DNA of 64,000 nt from Myxococcus xanthus. GTDB taxonomy: Bacteria; Myxococcota; Myxococcia; Myxococcales; Myxococcaceae. Of this stretch, positions 35,628-43,720 are shown one piece after another. The stretch covers positions 23,535 through 87,534 of the forward strand of contig NZ_FNOH01000020.1 of the NCBI RefSeq assembly GCF_900106535.1, read 5' to 3'. Each line of letters starts with the position of its first letter. Position 1 is the stretch's first letter. The notes beneath the pieces were generated by a model, which was not told where the DNA came from, searched no databases, and saw nothing but the letters and a program-made list of their open reading frames with translations. The position numbers were made by a program, and so were the translations under genes.

Positions 35628-36617
35628 TCACGCCCAGCGCACCACCAGCTTGCCCACCGAGTCATTGCCGGCCATGCGCTCCAGCGCCTGCCGGATGTCC
35701 GCGCGCGGCACCACCGCGTCTATCACGGGCCGCAGCGCCCCTGTGCGGAACAGCGGCAACAGATGCCGCTCCGCGCTCTGCGCCAGCGCGATCTTCTCTT
35801 CCAGCGGACGGCTGCGCAGCACGGTGCCGGTGATGCGCAGCCGCTTCGTCAGCACCGTGCCCAGGTTCACCTCGGTGGCCGCGCCCGCCACCAGCCCCAC
35901 CAGCATCAGCCGCCCCCGGGGCGCCAGGGCGTTCAGCGTCTCCGGCACGTAGCCGCCGCCCACCAGGTCCAGGCACAGGTCCGCGCCCCGGCCGCCTGTC
36001 TCCTCGCGCACCGCGTCGGCGAAGCGCGGCGGCCTGGTGTCACACAGGACCGTGCGCGCCACGCCCCAGGCGGCCGCGCGGGCCAGCTTCGCCGCGTTGC
36101 GGCCCGTGCCCACCACGCGCGCGCCCATGGCCTGGCAGATGAGCGCCGCCGCCGAGCCCACGCCACTGGCCACCGCGTGGACGAGCACCGTCTCGCCGGG
36201 CTTGAGCTCGCCCTGGAGCACCAGCGCGTCGAACGCGGTGAGGTACGCCTCCGGAATGGCCGCCGCGTCGGTGAAGTCCATGCCGTCGGGGATGGGCATC
36301 GCCTCTCGCTCGTGGGTGACGAGCAGGTCCGACCACGCGCCCCCGCCCACCAGTCCCATGACGCGGTCGCCGGGCTGGAAGCGCCGTGCGCGCGGGCCCA
36401 CGGCCACCACCTCGCCCGCGTACTCCAGGCCTGGAATGTCCGGTGCGACGTCCGGCGGCGCGGGGTAGTGGCCACGAAGCTGCAGAAGGTCCGCTCGGTT
36501 GAGCGCGGACGCCCGCACCCGGACCAGAATCTCCCCTGGGCCTGGGACGGGCTCGGGGCGTTCTTCCTCGGCGAGGACCTCGGGGCCTCCCGGACGGGTG
36601 ATGCGAAGGACCTTCAT
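35628..36617 (-). CDS. NAD(P)H quinone oxidoreductase, zinc-independent MDR family (PIG3-like)
   Basis: 329 residues starting MKVLRITRPGGPEVL. An N-terminal GroES-like domain (ALNRADLLQLRGHYP, residues about 38-52) is followed by a Rossmann domain (HAVASGVGSAAALICQAMGA, about 147-166). The catalytic-zinc Cys/His ligands of alcohol dehydrogenases are absent, as usual for quinone oxidoreductases. NADPH-dependent reduction of quinones or enones is expected. It is the first of three leftward genes, 30 bp before the ankyrin gene, and diverges from yacG. Confidence 0.88.
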   Translation of the reverse strand: MKVLRITRPGGPEVLAEEERPEPVPGPGEILVRVRASALNRADLLQLRGHYPAPPDVAPDIPGLEYAGEVVAVGPRARRFQPGDRVMGLVGGGAWSDLLVTHEREAMPIPDGMDFTDAAAIPEAYLTAFDALVLQGELKPGETVLVHAVASGVGSAAALICQAMGARVVGTGRNAAKLARAAAWGVARTVLCDTRPPRFADAVREETGGRGADLCLDLVGGGYVPETLNALAPRGRLMLVGLVAGAATEVNLGTVLTKRLRITGTVLRSRPLEEKIALAQSAERHLLPLFRTGALRPVIDAVVPRADIRQALERMAGNDSVGKLVVRWA

Positions 36618-36699
36618 GGCAGGCGCCTCCTATGGAAAGGCGAGCACGAAACATCCTGGCTCGCGAGAGCGTCAACGCTTATCTAGAACACCGTCCACC

Positions 36700-36909
36700 A
36701 TGAGCACCCTGACGTGTCCCATCTGCCAGAAGCCCGTTCCCCCGCGCGGGGAGAACGCTGCCTTTCCCTTCTGTTCCAAGCGCTGCCGCGCCGTGGACCT
36801 CGGCCGGTGGCTCGGCGAGGAGTACCGCGTCCCCGACCGGCAGGCGGATGAGCAGGAAGACGAGCTGCCCGCCGACAGCCACCCGGCACGCCAGCACGGC
36901 GACGCATGA
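36700..36909 (+). CDS. yacG: Zinc-finger DNA gyrase inhibitor YacG
   Basis: 69 residues. Four zinc-ligand Cys are in place: CPIC near the start and CSKRC about 20 residues later (FPFCSKRCRAVDLGRWL). YacG binds GyrB and inhibits gyrase in E. coli. The start at 36700 gives the usual short N-terminus; the frame extends upstream but into the divergent gene. The PHP phosphatase gene overlaps its stop (ATGA). Confidence 0.92.
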   Translation: MSTLTCPICQKPVPPRGENAAFPFCSKRCRAVDLGRWLGEEYRVPDRQADEQEDELPADSHPARQHGDA

Positions 36910-37637
36910 GCGGCTTTGTCGACCTGCATTGCCATCTGCTGCCCGGCGTGGATGACGGGGCACGCACGCTGGAAGACGCGCTGGAGATGGCGCGTGCGCT
37001 GGTCGACCTCGGCTTCTCCACCGTCGCCCCCAGTCCGCACGCGCGCCCCGAGTACGCCCCCGTGGAGGTGGTGGACGTGCGCCGTGCGGAGCTGGCGGAG
37101 GCCCTGGAGCGCGAGCGCATCCCGCTGGCATTGGGGCGCAACGCGGAGAACGTGCTCGACGATGCCTTCCTGCGCGGCCTCAGCACACCCCAGGCCCGCA
37201 AGTTGGGCCCGGGCCGCTACGTGCTCGTGGAGCTGCCCTACACCGCGCCCGTCCCCGCGCTGCCGGACATCCTCTTCCGCATCCGTACCAAGGGCGTGGT
37301 GCCGCTGCTGGCGCATCCCGAGCGCTGCCTGGAGTTCGAGCGGAAGGGCCGCGCCGCGGAGGCCGTGCGAGCTGGGGCATTGTTGCAACTGGATATCGGT
37401 GCGCTCATCGGCCGCTATGGCGGCACGGCGAAGAAGCTGTCCCGCGCCTTCCTGGACGACGGGCTCTATGCGGTGGGCGCCACGGACCTGCATGGGCCCG
37501 TGGGGGCCCGGGACTGGGTGGGACGCTCGCTGGCGGAGCTGCGGAGCAGGGCAGGGGAGGCGAGCTTCGCCCGTCTCATGAGGGACAATCCCGCGACTTT
37601 GTTGGCCGGGGAGTCACTGGAGTCCGACCCGGACTGA
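36906..37637 (+). CDS. PHP-type tyrosine phosphatase (CpsB/YwqE-like)
   Basis: 243 residues, overlapping yacG by four bases. The PHP metal motif DLHCHLLPGVDDGA opens the protein, APSPH is the second motif, PLLAHPERC the third, and ATDLHGP the fourth. CpsB/YwqE enzymes dephosphorylate bacterial tyrosine kinases that control polysaccharide chain length. No capsule gene is adjacent, but the next gene encodes a lipid-associated membrane protein, so an envelope role is plausible. Confidence 0.87.
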   Translation: MSGFVDLHCHLLPGVDDGARTLEDALEMARALVDLGFSTVAPSPHARPEYAPVEVVDVRRAELAEALERERIPLALGRNAENVLDDAFLRGLSTPQARKLGPGRYVLVELPYTAPVPALPDILFRIRTKGVVPLLAHPERCLEFERKGRAAEAVRAGALLQLDIGALIGRYGGTAKKLSRAFLDDGLYAVGATDLHGPVGARDWVGRSLAELRSRAGEASFARLMRDNPATLLAGESLESDPD

Positions 37638-37654
37638 CGGTATACCCGGCCCCT

Positions 37655-38722
37655 GTGAAACGTGCCGTCAAACTCCTGGCCAGCCTCCTGGTCACCTTCC
37701 TCTTCATGTGGTGGGCCTTCCGGGACACGGATTGGGCGACGCAGCTGGCCAGCCTGAAGTCGGCCAACTACGCGTGGCTGGTGCCGTACTTCGGCTGCCT
37801 GTTGGCCATCCACGTCTTCCGCACCCTGCGCTGGGGCTGCCTTCTGTCGGGCCTGGAGCAGGTCCCGTTCCGAAAGCTGAATGAGGCGTCCGGCATCGGC
37901 TTCATGATGCTGCTGGTGCTGCCCTTCCGCTTGGGCGAGTTCGCGCGGCCCTTCCTCATCGCGCAGCGCAGTGGCATCCGCCGCAGCGCGGCCATGACGT
38001 CCGTGGTGCTGGAGCGCATCGTGGACGGCCTCTTCGTGGCGGCGATGCTGCGAGCGCTGCTCTTCTTCGTGCCCACGGAGACGCCGGAGATTCGCTACGT
38101 CAAGCTGGGCTCGTGGCTGATGTTCGCGGTGTTCGGCGGCGGTCTGGCGTTCCTCCTCTTCGGCCTCTGGCAGCAGCAGCGCACGGTGAATCTGGTGCGC
38201 GCCACCGTGGGCCGGCTGGCGCCGCAGGTGGCGGACAAGGTGGCGGACATCGTCGACACCTTCGTGGGTGCCATGCGGCAGTTGCCGAAGGGGCGGCAGG
38301 TCGCGCTCTTCTTCCTCTACACGGCGCTGTACTGGGGCGTGAATGGCGCGGGGATGTCCATGTTGGCCAACGCCTTCGACTGCTCGGGCGCGGCGCCCGG
38401 CACCGTCTGCGAGCCCATGGACCTGACGCTCTTCCAGGCCTACGTCGTGCTGGGCGTGCTGGTGGTGGGGCTGATGATTCCGGCGGCGCCGGGGATGATG
38501 GGCACCTTCCAGGCGGCCACGAAGGTGGGCCTGAGCCTCTTCCTTCCGGCCGCCGCGGTGAATGCGAGCGGGCTGGCTTACGCCAACGTCATGTGGCTGA
38601 GCCAGACGGTGCAGCAGGTGGGCCTGGGCCTCATCCTGCTGTCGATGGGGCACCTGTCGTTCAAGGACATCGCCGGCAAGCTGGACGACAAGGACGGCGA
38701 GGCGGCGGCACCTTCCGCCTGA
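37655..38722 (+). CDS. YbhN/LPG-synthase-type flippase-like membrane protein
   Basis: 355 residues from a GTG. Six to eight membrane helices are visible, with the family signature around residue 85-110 (MLLVLPFRLGEFARPFLIA) and SVVLERIVDGLFVA. This UPF0104 family covers the membrane part of lysylphosphatidylglycerol synthase and related lipid-carrier transporters; the catalytic GNAT-like domain is absent. It is third in the yacG operon, 17 bp after the PHP phosphatase. Confidence 0.85.
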   Translation: MKRAVKLLASLLVTFLFMWWAFRDTDWATQLASLKSANYAWLVPYFGCLLAIHVFRTLRWGCLLSGLEQVPFRKLNEASGIGFMMLLVLPFRLGEFARPFLIAQRSGIRRSAAMTSVVLERIVDGLFVAAMLRALLFFVPTETPEIRYVKLGSWLMFAVFGGGLAFLLFGLWQQQRTVNLVRATVGRLAPQVADKVADIVDTFVGAMRQLPKGRQVALFFLYTALYWGVNGAGMSMLANAFDCSGAAPGTVCEPMDLTLFQAYVVLGVLVVGLMIPAAPGMMGTFQAATKVGLSLFLPAAAVNASGLAYANVMWLSQTVQQVGLGLILLSMGHLSFKDIAGKLDDKDGEAAAPSA

Positions 38723-38724
38723 CG

Positions 38725-38747
38725 CCGGGGCCGCATCCCGGCCCCGG
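38725..38747 (+). terminator. Terminator hairpin between convergent genes
   Basis: A perfect 9-bp inverted repeat, CCGGGGCCG (38725-38733) and CGGCCCCGG (38739-38747), with a 5-base loop, follows the YbhN-type gene and precedes the end of the convergent lipoprotein gene. It could stop transcription from both sides; there is no T-run. Confidence 0.55.
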
Positions 38748-38768
38748 GTGCCGTGTCGATGCGGCTTC

Positions 38769-39260
38769 TTACGGGGTGGGCGTCGACGCCTGCTCCGTCT
38801 CCGCGGGAGCGGCTCCCGTCTTCGCGGGGGCGGTGTCACCGCTCTTGCCCGTCACCACACCCTTCACCTTCTCCATGGCGGCCTTCGGGTCGATGTTGCC
38901 CTTGAGGGTGCCGAACGGCGTGTCGATGACCTGCTCCCGCTTCTCCGAGGAGGCGTAGCCCTCTGGCGCGCACAGGGCCTTCGAGGTGTCGCGCACGGAG
39001 ACGACGGGGGTGTTGATGGTGGTGGAGTCCTCGGACGTGGCCTTGGCGACGAGCTTGTCGTCGCGCATCAGCACGCAGCGGTCCTCGCCGTAGTACCAGG
39101 CGGTGGAGCTGTCCGGGAACTCCTGCGCGCGCGTGGGTCCTGAGCCCATGGCATCGACGACCTGATGGGACGACATGCCCGGGTAGAGCTTGTCGAAGCC
39201 AGGGGTGGCACAGCCGGCGGCGGCGAGCGCGAGTGCGGCGCTGACAATCGGGAGACGCAT
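38769..39260 (-). CDS. BamE/SmpA-like outer-membrane lipoprotein
   Basis: 163 residues with a lipobox LAAAGC (Cys17). Residues about 20-60 read GFDKLYPGMSSHQVVDAMGSGPTR, split here as DKLYPGMSSHQVVDAMG, matching the SmpA/OmlA start 'LxxGMsxxqV'. The acidic, Thr/Ala-rich C-terminus is low complexity. SmpA-type proteins help assemble or stabilise the outer membrane. No operon partner is apparent. Confidence 0.7.
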   Translation of the reverse strand: MRLPIVSAALALAAAGCATPGFDKLYPGMSSHQVVDAMGSGPTRAQEFPDSSTAWYYGEDRCVLMRDDKLVAKATSEDSTTINTPVVSVRDTSKALCAPEGYASSEKREQVIDTPFGTLKGNIDPKAAMEKVKGVVTGKSGDTAPAKTGAAPAETEQASTPTP

Positions 39261-39347
39261 GGGGTGTGGGGCTCCTTCCGAAAAGGAATCGCGGAGCCTA
39301 CCCCGGCGCCACGTCCGGCCTCCATGTGGGGGGCCGGACGCATCGTG

Positions 39348-39521
39348 TCAGAGTTCCTGATCCAACCAGCGGACGATGGCCTCGCGAATCGAGGCCGGCC
39401 GCTCGGAGTCCAGTCGGGTGCGAAGCAGGCGGGCCGCGTCGGCGTCGCGCAGCATTGAAGCGGGCATCAGCTCACGCGTGCGAGGAAGGGACGCGCGGGA
39501 CGCGACGGCGGCAGACCTCAT
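39348..39521 (-). CDS. Small basic protein, partner of a ribbon-helix-helix protein
   Basis: 57 residues, starting at an ATG that overlaps the stop of the upstream RHH gene (ATGA). It is Arg-rich and ends in a helical stretch, RLDSERPASIREAIVRWLDQEL (in part: ASIREAIVRWLDQEL). No family recognised. The coupled arrangement resembles toxin-antitoxin or RHH-effector pairs, but it is too short to match a known toxin. Confidence 0.5.
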   Translation of the reverse strand: MRSAAVASRASLPRTRELMPASMLRDADAARLLRTRLDSERPASIREAIVRWLDQEL

Positions 39522-39775
39522 GACTGGCCTTCCTCCTTGGGCTCTCCGCGGCCGTACTTGCCGAGCAGGTCATCCACGGCCTCGCGCAGGTACTCGCTCT
39601 GGTGGATGCGGGTCCGCCGCGCCAGCTCGCGCAGCTTCTGGACCTGCTCCTCGGGGACCAGGACGTGGGTGGAGACGATGTCGGCGTCCGGGCCTCGGAC
39701 GTCGACAGACACTTCCGTGGCCGCCGGGGACGACGGAGCCTCGGGGCTCAGGGGACTGGCGCTTCCATCCTGCAT
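39518..39775 (-). CDS. Ribbon-helix-helix (CopG-like) protein
   Basis: 85 residues. The C-terminal half carries the RHH pattern: strand STHVLVPEEQVQKLRELARR, then helices ending SEYLREAVDDLLGKYG. RHH proteins bind DNA as dimers and often autoregulate two-gene units. The N-terminal 30 residues are Ser/Pro/Ala-rich. It is translationally coupled to the 57-residue protein downstream. Confidence 0.7.
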   Translation of the reverse strand: MQDGSASPLSPEAPSSPAATEVSVDVRGPDADIVSTHVLVPEEQVQKLRELARRTRIHQSEYLREAVDDLLGKYGRGEPKEEGQS

Positions 39776-39901
39776 CGGACTTCCTCCGGGCGTGGCTGCT
39801 ACAGGCCGCTACCTGCCTGTCCGCGGCATTAGGCGGGCGGACGGGCACGTCGTCAAAAAATGCGCCGGGGGCCAGGGGCTCGAGCCGTGCCGCAGCTCGC
39901 G

Positions 39902-39930
39902 TTGACAGCGCGGTACCGCGCTGCTACTCC
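39902..39930 (+). promoter_or_regulatory. Promoter with a perfect palindrome in its spacer, before the Mn riboswitch
   Basis: TTGACA (39902-39907), a 17-bp spacer and TACTCC (39925-39930) form a housekeeping-type promoter. The 18-bp perfect palindrome CAGCGCGGTACCGCGCTG (39906-39923) fills the spacer, a position typical for a repressor operator. The start would be near 39937, at the riboswitch 5' end. Confidence 0.5.
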
Positions 39931-39935
39931 GCGAC

Positions 39936-40052
39936 TTGCCTTAGGGGAGTAGTTCACGCCAGCGGCGCTGGCGGCGGGAAGCTCGACACACTGGCTGGAA
40001 ACGGCCCGGGCCCCCACCTCGTGATGTTCGCGAGACGAACGAGACCTTCGGA
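39936..40052 (+). promoter_or_regulatory. yybP-ykoY (Mn2+) riboswitch
   Basis: The hallmark 5' core TTAGGGGAGTAG (39941-39952) and the matching 3' core ACGAGACCTT (about 40039-40048) frame two internal hairpins, as in manganese riboswitches. It lies about 105 bp before a GDT1/TMEM165-family gene, a class commonly placed behind this riboswitch. The 381-bp interval 39776-40156 otherwise holds the promoter; no other gene is seen in it. Confidence 0.8.
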
Positions 40053-40156
40053 CAGGGATTGTCGTTTCTTCCTGGCCGAGGTCCGTCGTGTGCGCGTGCT
40101 GCCCTGGCGTCTCCCACGAATCTGAACCCCGGCCCTGTTGTTGCGAGGGAGTCGTC

Positions 40157-40729
40157 ATGTTGGAAGCGCTCATGGGTTCGTTTGTGTTGGTGGCCGCCAG
40201 TGAGATGGGGGACAAGACGCAGTTGCTCGCGTTCTCCCTGGCCACGCGGTTTCGCAAGCCGTGGCATGTGCTGGCGGGCATCTTCGTCGCCACCGTCGCC
40301 AATCACGCGCTGGCGTCCAGCGTGGGCAGTTGGGTGTCCGCGCACGTGCCGGCGAAGTGGATGGCGCTGCTCCTGGCGGTGCTCTTCATCGGCTTCGGTT
40401 TGTGGACGCTCAAGCCGGACACGCTGGATGAAGACGGAGGCAAGCCGCCGCGCTTCGGCGCTTTCCTCACCACGGTGGTGCTCTTCTTCCTCGCGGAGAT
40501 GGGGGACAAGACGCAGTTGGCCACCATGGCCGTGGCCGCGCGTTATCAGGCGCCCATCACGGTGACGCTGGGCACCACGGCCGGGATGATGCTGTCGGAC
40601 GGCCTGGCTGTGTTCCTGGGGGACCGGCTCGCCGGGCGGGTGCAGATGAGTTGGGTGCGGTGGGCCGCCGCCAGCCTCTTCTTCATCTTCGGCGCCCTGT
40701 CGCTGTGGACGGCGCTCCGGATGTCCTGA
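40157..40729 (+). CDS. GDT1/TMEM165-family manganese (cation) exporter
   Basis: 190 residues, all hydrophobic helices. The two family signatures are present: ASEMGDKTQLLAFSLA (residues about 14-29) and LAEMGDKTQLATMAVA, each E-x-GDK-(T/S). Six membrane segments, the usual length. This UPF0016 family exports Mn2+ or moves Ca2+/Mn2+ in bacteria and Golgi. Its position behind a Mn2+ riboswitch makes a Mn2+ export role likely. Confidence 0.92.
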   Translation: MLEALMGSFVLVAASEMGDKTQLLAFSLATRFRKPWHVLAGIFVATVANHALASSVGSWVSAHVPAKWMALLLAVLFIGFGLWTLKPDTLDEDGGKPPRFGAFLTTVVLFFLAEMGDKTQLATMAVAARYQAPITVTLGTTAGMMLSDGLAVFLGDRLAGRVQMSWVRWAAASLFFIFGALSLWTALRMS

Positions 40730-40848
40730 CGGCTGGGACGCGCAGTGTGAATGAGGCGCTGTTACGGAGAAGTGTATTGCGCTTCATCACGGGAAAAGCT
40801 CCCATGTGAGAGGTCTGGGATGACCCGGACTTTTCTTCAGGAGCTGGA

Positions 40849-41379
40849 ATGCGTTCCCCCATTCGTTTCTCCGCGATGATTCTGATGAGCGCCCTCATGG
40901 GCGTGGGTTGCAACGGTGCCCAGCCGCAGGACCCGGCGGCCGAGGCCGAGGTGATTGCCGAGACGGCGGAAGTGAAGCAGGGCGCTGTGGGCGACGTGGT
41001 GCTGCGCTGTGACGAGTTCCAGGGCGGCACGCACCTGGAGGTCGTCCAGACGGCGACCGGCTTCGAGGCCGCGTACGTCTCCGAGGAGTACGACCCCTGG
41101 GATTGTCGCTGCACGTACACGAAGCGCGAGATTCTGGGGCAGTACAACCAGTGCCGCCGGTCCACGGTGGACCCGCGCATCATGAACTGCTACCGCATCG
41201 AGCCGAGCGGCACCATTGGCAAGGTGGTGCTGTCCACCACGCGCGTGCAGAAGACGCAGATGGTCATCGGCAGCAGCACGACGGTGAACTACAGCGAGCT
41301 GAGTGTCGCGGCCATCAACCAGGATCCCGGCCAGACGCCGCGCCGTGACTACGTCTTCCCGCTGAGCGACTGCCAGTAG
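40849..41379 (+). CDS. Hypothetical lipoprotein
   Basis: 176 residues, not recognised. The signal peptide ends in the lipobox MGVGC (Cys21). The mature part has several Cys (CDEF, WDCRCTYTK, QCRRS, NCYRIE, SDCQ) that could form disulfides, and beta-rich segments at the end. A good terminator follows, so it is probably transcribed alone. A Shine-Dalgarno-like AGGAGCTGG precedes the ATG. Confidence 0.7.
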   Translation: MRSPIRFSAMILMSALMGVGCNGAQPQDPAAEAEVIAETAEVKQGAVGDVVLRCDEFQGGTHLEVVQTATGFEAAYVSEEYDPWDCRCTYTKREILGQYNQCRRSTVDPRIMNCYRIEPSGTIGKVVLSTTRVQKTQMVIGSSTTVNYSELSVAAINQDPGQTPRRDYVFPLSDCQ

Positions 41380-41388
41380 TCCGTACCC

Positions 41389-41422
41389 GGGCCGGGGTGG
41401 CGAGTGTGCCCCGGCCCTTTCT
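41389..41422 (+). terminator. Rho-independent terminator
   Basis: A 9-bp perfect stem, GGGCCGGGG (41389-41397) and CCCCGGCCC (41409-41417), is followed by TTTCT, right after the hypothetical lipoprotein stop. Confidence 0.75.
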
Positions 41423-41492
41423 CCAGGGGGGGCGATGATTTCGGGCCGCGAGGGACGTCTCATCCTCAGGAACCCCTTCCCTGGAGGTCGTC

Positions 41493-41927
41493 GTGGCAGC
41501 GCATGATTCGTTGAAGGCCCGTGAACCGGGCGGTCCCCATGTCATCGTGAGTCTCCCGACGCGAGACCTGGCGAGGGCCTTTCGGTTCTACCGGCAGGGG
41601 CTCGGCTTCGCCCTCATGGCCGGGACGGAGGGCGACGCGATGCCCGAGCCCGTCCACTTCCGGCTCAACGCGGGCGTCAGCCTGATGCTCATCCCCACGG
41701 GCGGGTTCGGCTGGGTGGCGGGCGGCAACCGGGTGGCGGAGCCGGGCGTCTCCGAGTGCATCCTGGGCCTGTCGCTGGAGACGGAGGCCCAGGTGGACGC
41801 GCTCATTGCCCGGGCGCGGGAGGCGGGGGCGGAGGTCCCGGCCCCACCGGGGAAGCAGCCCTGGGGGTACTCGGGGACGTTCAAGGACCCGGACGGCCAC
41901 GTGTGGATGCTGGACGTGGCGGGCTGA
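41493..41927 (+). CDS. VOC (glyoxalase-like) family protein
   Basis: 144 residues from a GTG with a GGAGG eight bases upstream. Shows a VOC module: HVIVSLPTRDLARAFRFYRQ at the start and FKDPDGHVWMLDVAG at the end. Substrate unknown. It converges on the hydroxylase gene with a 22-bp gap, and marks the left edge of the biosynthetic region. Confidence 0.85.
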   Translation: MAAHDSLKAREPGGPHVIVSLPTRDLARAFRFYRQGLGFALMAGTEGDAMPEPVHFRLNAGVSLMLIPTGGFGWVAGGNRVAEPGVSECILGLSLETEAQVDALIARAREAGAEVPAPPGKQPWGYSGTFKDPDGHVWMLDVAG

Positions 41928-41949
41928 GGGCGGGGCTTCCGGCCAGGCC

Positions 41950-42774
41950 TCAGTGCTCGAAGATTCGGCCATTCGTCGACCAGGGAGGGGTGTATCCCTG
42001 GTTGATGAACTGCCCCATCACCCGGCCGAGCGCGGTGATGGCCTCTCGCTCGATGGCGGTGAGGCCGGGGTGCCAGATGTCGAGCAGCAGGCAGACCCGA
42101 GGCCGGTCGCTGTTGTTCCACACCTCGTGCAGGAAGGTGTCGTCGAAGAACAGGGACTCGCCCTCCACCCATTCGCGCGTCTCACCGTCTACCCGGATCC
42201 GGCAGTCGGGCGGAACGATGAGCGGCAGGTGGCACGTGAGCTTCAGGTTCATCGTGTCGTGGTGCGGCGGAATCTTCGTTCCCGGGCCGATCACGGAGAA
42301 GAAGAAGGCGCCGCTCGGGCTGAACTGAGGGTAGAGCGTCTCCATCAAGGCCGCGCTGCGGGGGCAGGCCTCGCAATTCGTCTCGTTCCGCATGCCCTCC
42401 TTGAGCAGATAGAGCGACCCCCAGTCCTGCCGGTCGAGGGTGGGGAAGCGGCCCGGCATCTGCTCTTCGTAGGCCAGCAGTTCGCCCTGGTGCGCGCGCG
42501 TCAGGAATTCCTCGCGCAGCATCGGCGTGGCTTCTTTCAGGAGGCGGGCCAGGGAGTCGAGCGAGGGGTACTCGGAGGCCGAGTACCAGCCGCGCGTGCC
42601 CAGACCCGGGAAGTAGAACAATGACGGGCGTTGCAGCGCCGGCAGCGGTGGGAGGGGCTGTCGCCCCGTGTTGATGAGCAGGGTTTCTTCCACACGCGCG
42701 AGCGCCTCACCCGCATGGGTTCGACGGAAGGGAATCATGGCCGCGTCGAGCGCTTCGATGATGGGATTGGACAT
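41950..42774 (-). CDS. Aspartyl/asparaginyl beta-hydroxylase-like dioxygenase
   Basis: 274 residues. A 2-oxoglutarate/Fe(II) site is seen: PPHHDTMNLKLTCHLP (first metal His), FLHEVWNNS (second metal His) and PRVCLLLDIWHP. The LHLP-type segment is replaced by CHLP. Such enzymes hydroxylate Asp/Asn side chains of peptides or free and carrier-bound amino acids in NRPS pathways. Its place beside the synthetases suggests tailoring, but it is divergent from the MFS remnant and its substrate is not shown. Confidence 0.75.
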   Translation of the reverse strand: MSNPIIEALDAAMIPFRRTHAGEALARVEETLLINTGRQPLPPLPALQRPSLFYFPGLGTRGWYSASEYPSLDSLARLLKEATPMLREEFLTRAHQGELLAYEEQMPGRFPTLDRQDWGSLYLLKEGMRNETNCEACPRSAALMETLYPQFSPSGAFFFSVIGPGTKIPPHHDTMNLKLTCHLPLIVPPDCRIRVDGETREWVEGESLFFDDTFLHEVWNNSDRPRVCLLLDIWHPGLTAIEREAITALGRVMGQFINQGYTPPWSTNGRIFEH

Positions 42775-42973
42775 GGGGTGCCGTGGAGAATTCTGTGTGG
42801 GTTGAATTCTTGAGAGGAAATTCCTGGGCGGTCTGGGGTGTCTTGCGATTCAGGTCAGGGTGGCTTCTATTGTCGTAGCTCTAGGTGGGGTGGAGTGTTT
42901 GTTTTGTCATTGAAGCGGGTGGTGTAATGGTTGTCAATGCAAGGGCTTGTCATGACCGTCAAAGTGTCCAGCG
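42775..42973. other. Divergent intergenic region with AATTC repeats
   Basis: 199 bp between the hydroxylase and MFS remnant genes, clearly richer in A/T than its surroundings. It contains GAATTC at 42788 and 42804, and GGAAATTCC centred near 42821, spaced about 15-16 bp. This may be an operator array or simply the divergent promoter region. Confidence 0.3.
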
Positions 42974-43720
42974 GTGCCTGTGAGTTCTCCTGACGCCCCC
43001 GCCCATGCCGGGGAGGCCCTCGGCCGGGGAGACCCGGCCCTGGCATTGGCAGCCCTGCCCGGGGGGCCGCCCGCCGGCTTCGTGAGCCAGCCCTTCTGGC
43101 TGTTCTGGTTCTTCGAGAACATCTCCGTCGCCGGCCGATGGATGATGGAGATTGCGGGCGGTTGGCTGGTGGCCCGGCTCGCGGATTCGGCGGCGCAGGT
43201 CGCGTCATTAATCAGCATCGCCAGCATTCCGGTGCTGGTGAGCATGGCCTGGGCGGGGCAGGTGGCGGATCGCTACGACCGGCGGCGGACGGTCCTGCTG
43301 ATGGGGCCAGGGCTGGCGGTGACCGCGCCCAGGTGGGCCGGCATGCGGCTCGTGTGCGCCCCCTTGGTGGTGGGACTGGCGCAGGTGGGCCTCTCCTATT
43401 CGACCTCGCCGCTGGGGGCCGCGGTCATGCTGGCCATCAGCTCCTTCGGCATCGCCACCCTGGCCGGGCTGACACTGATGTTCATCCAGCTCACGTGTCC
43501 CCAGGACCTCCAGGGGCGGCTGTTGGGCCTTCACAACATCCTGTTCGCGGTCGTCCCTCCCGCGGGCATCGTCATGGGCATGTTGACCCACTATGTCGAG
43601 CTGCGCGTCAGCATGCGCTTCTTCGGGCTGCTGTTCGCCGGGGTTTCGACGGCGTGGTTGCTGCTCGCGCGGATTGGATCCGCGGACCTCACGAGGGCGG
43701 AAGGAAACGGTGTCGTATGA
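42974..43720 (+). pseudogene. MFS (EntS-like) transporter with internal deletion
   Basis: An open frame of 248 residues resembles a MFS exporter of about 400. The first part (to about 112) covers the first helices and the motif-A loop GQVADRYDRRRTVLLM; the second (from about 120) resembles the last helices (ISSFGIATLAGLTLMFIQL, then GLLFAGVSTAWLLLARI). The middle, about 150 residues, is missing at GPGLAVTAPRWAG, in frame. The product is unlikely to transport. It may be a dying exporter for the NRPS product. The GNAT gene overlaps its stop (ATGA). Confidence 0.65.

Noticed and set aside
43138..43716. Upstream extension of the GNAT gene
   Set aside because: It would overlap the MFS remnant in another frame; the ATG at 43717 fits coupling and the family.
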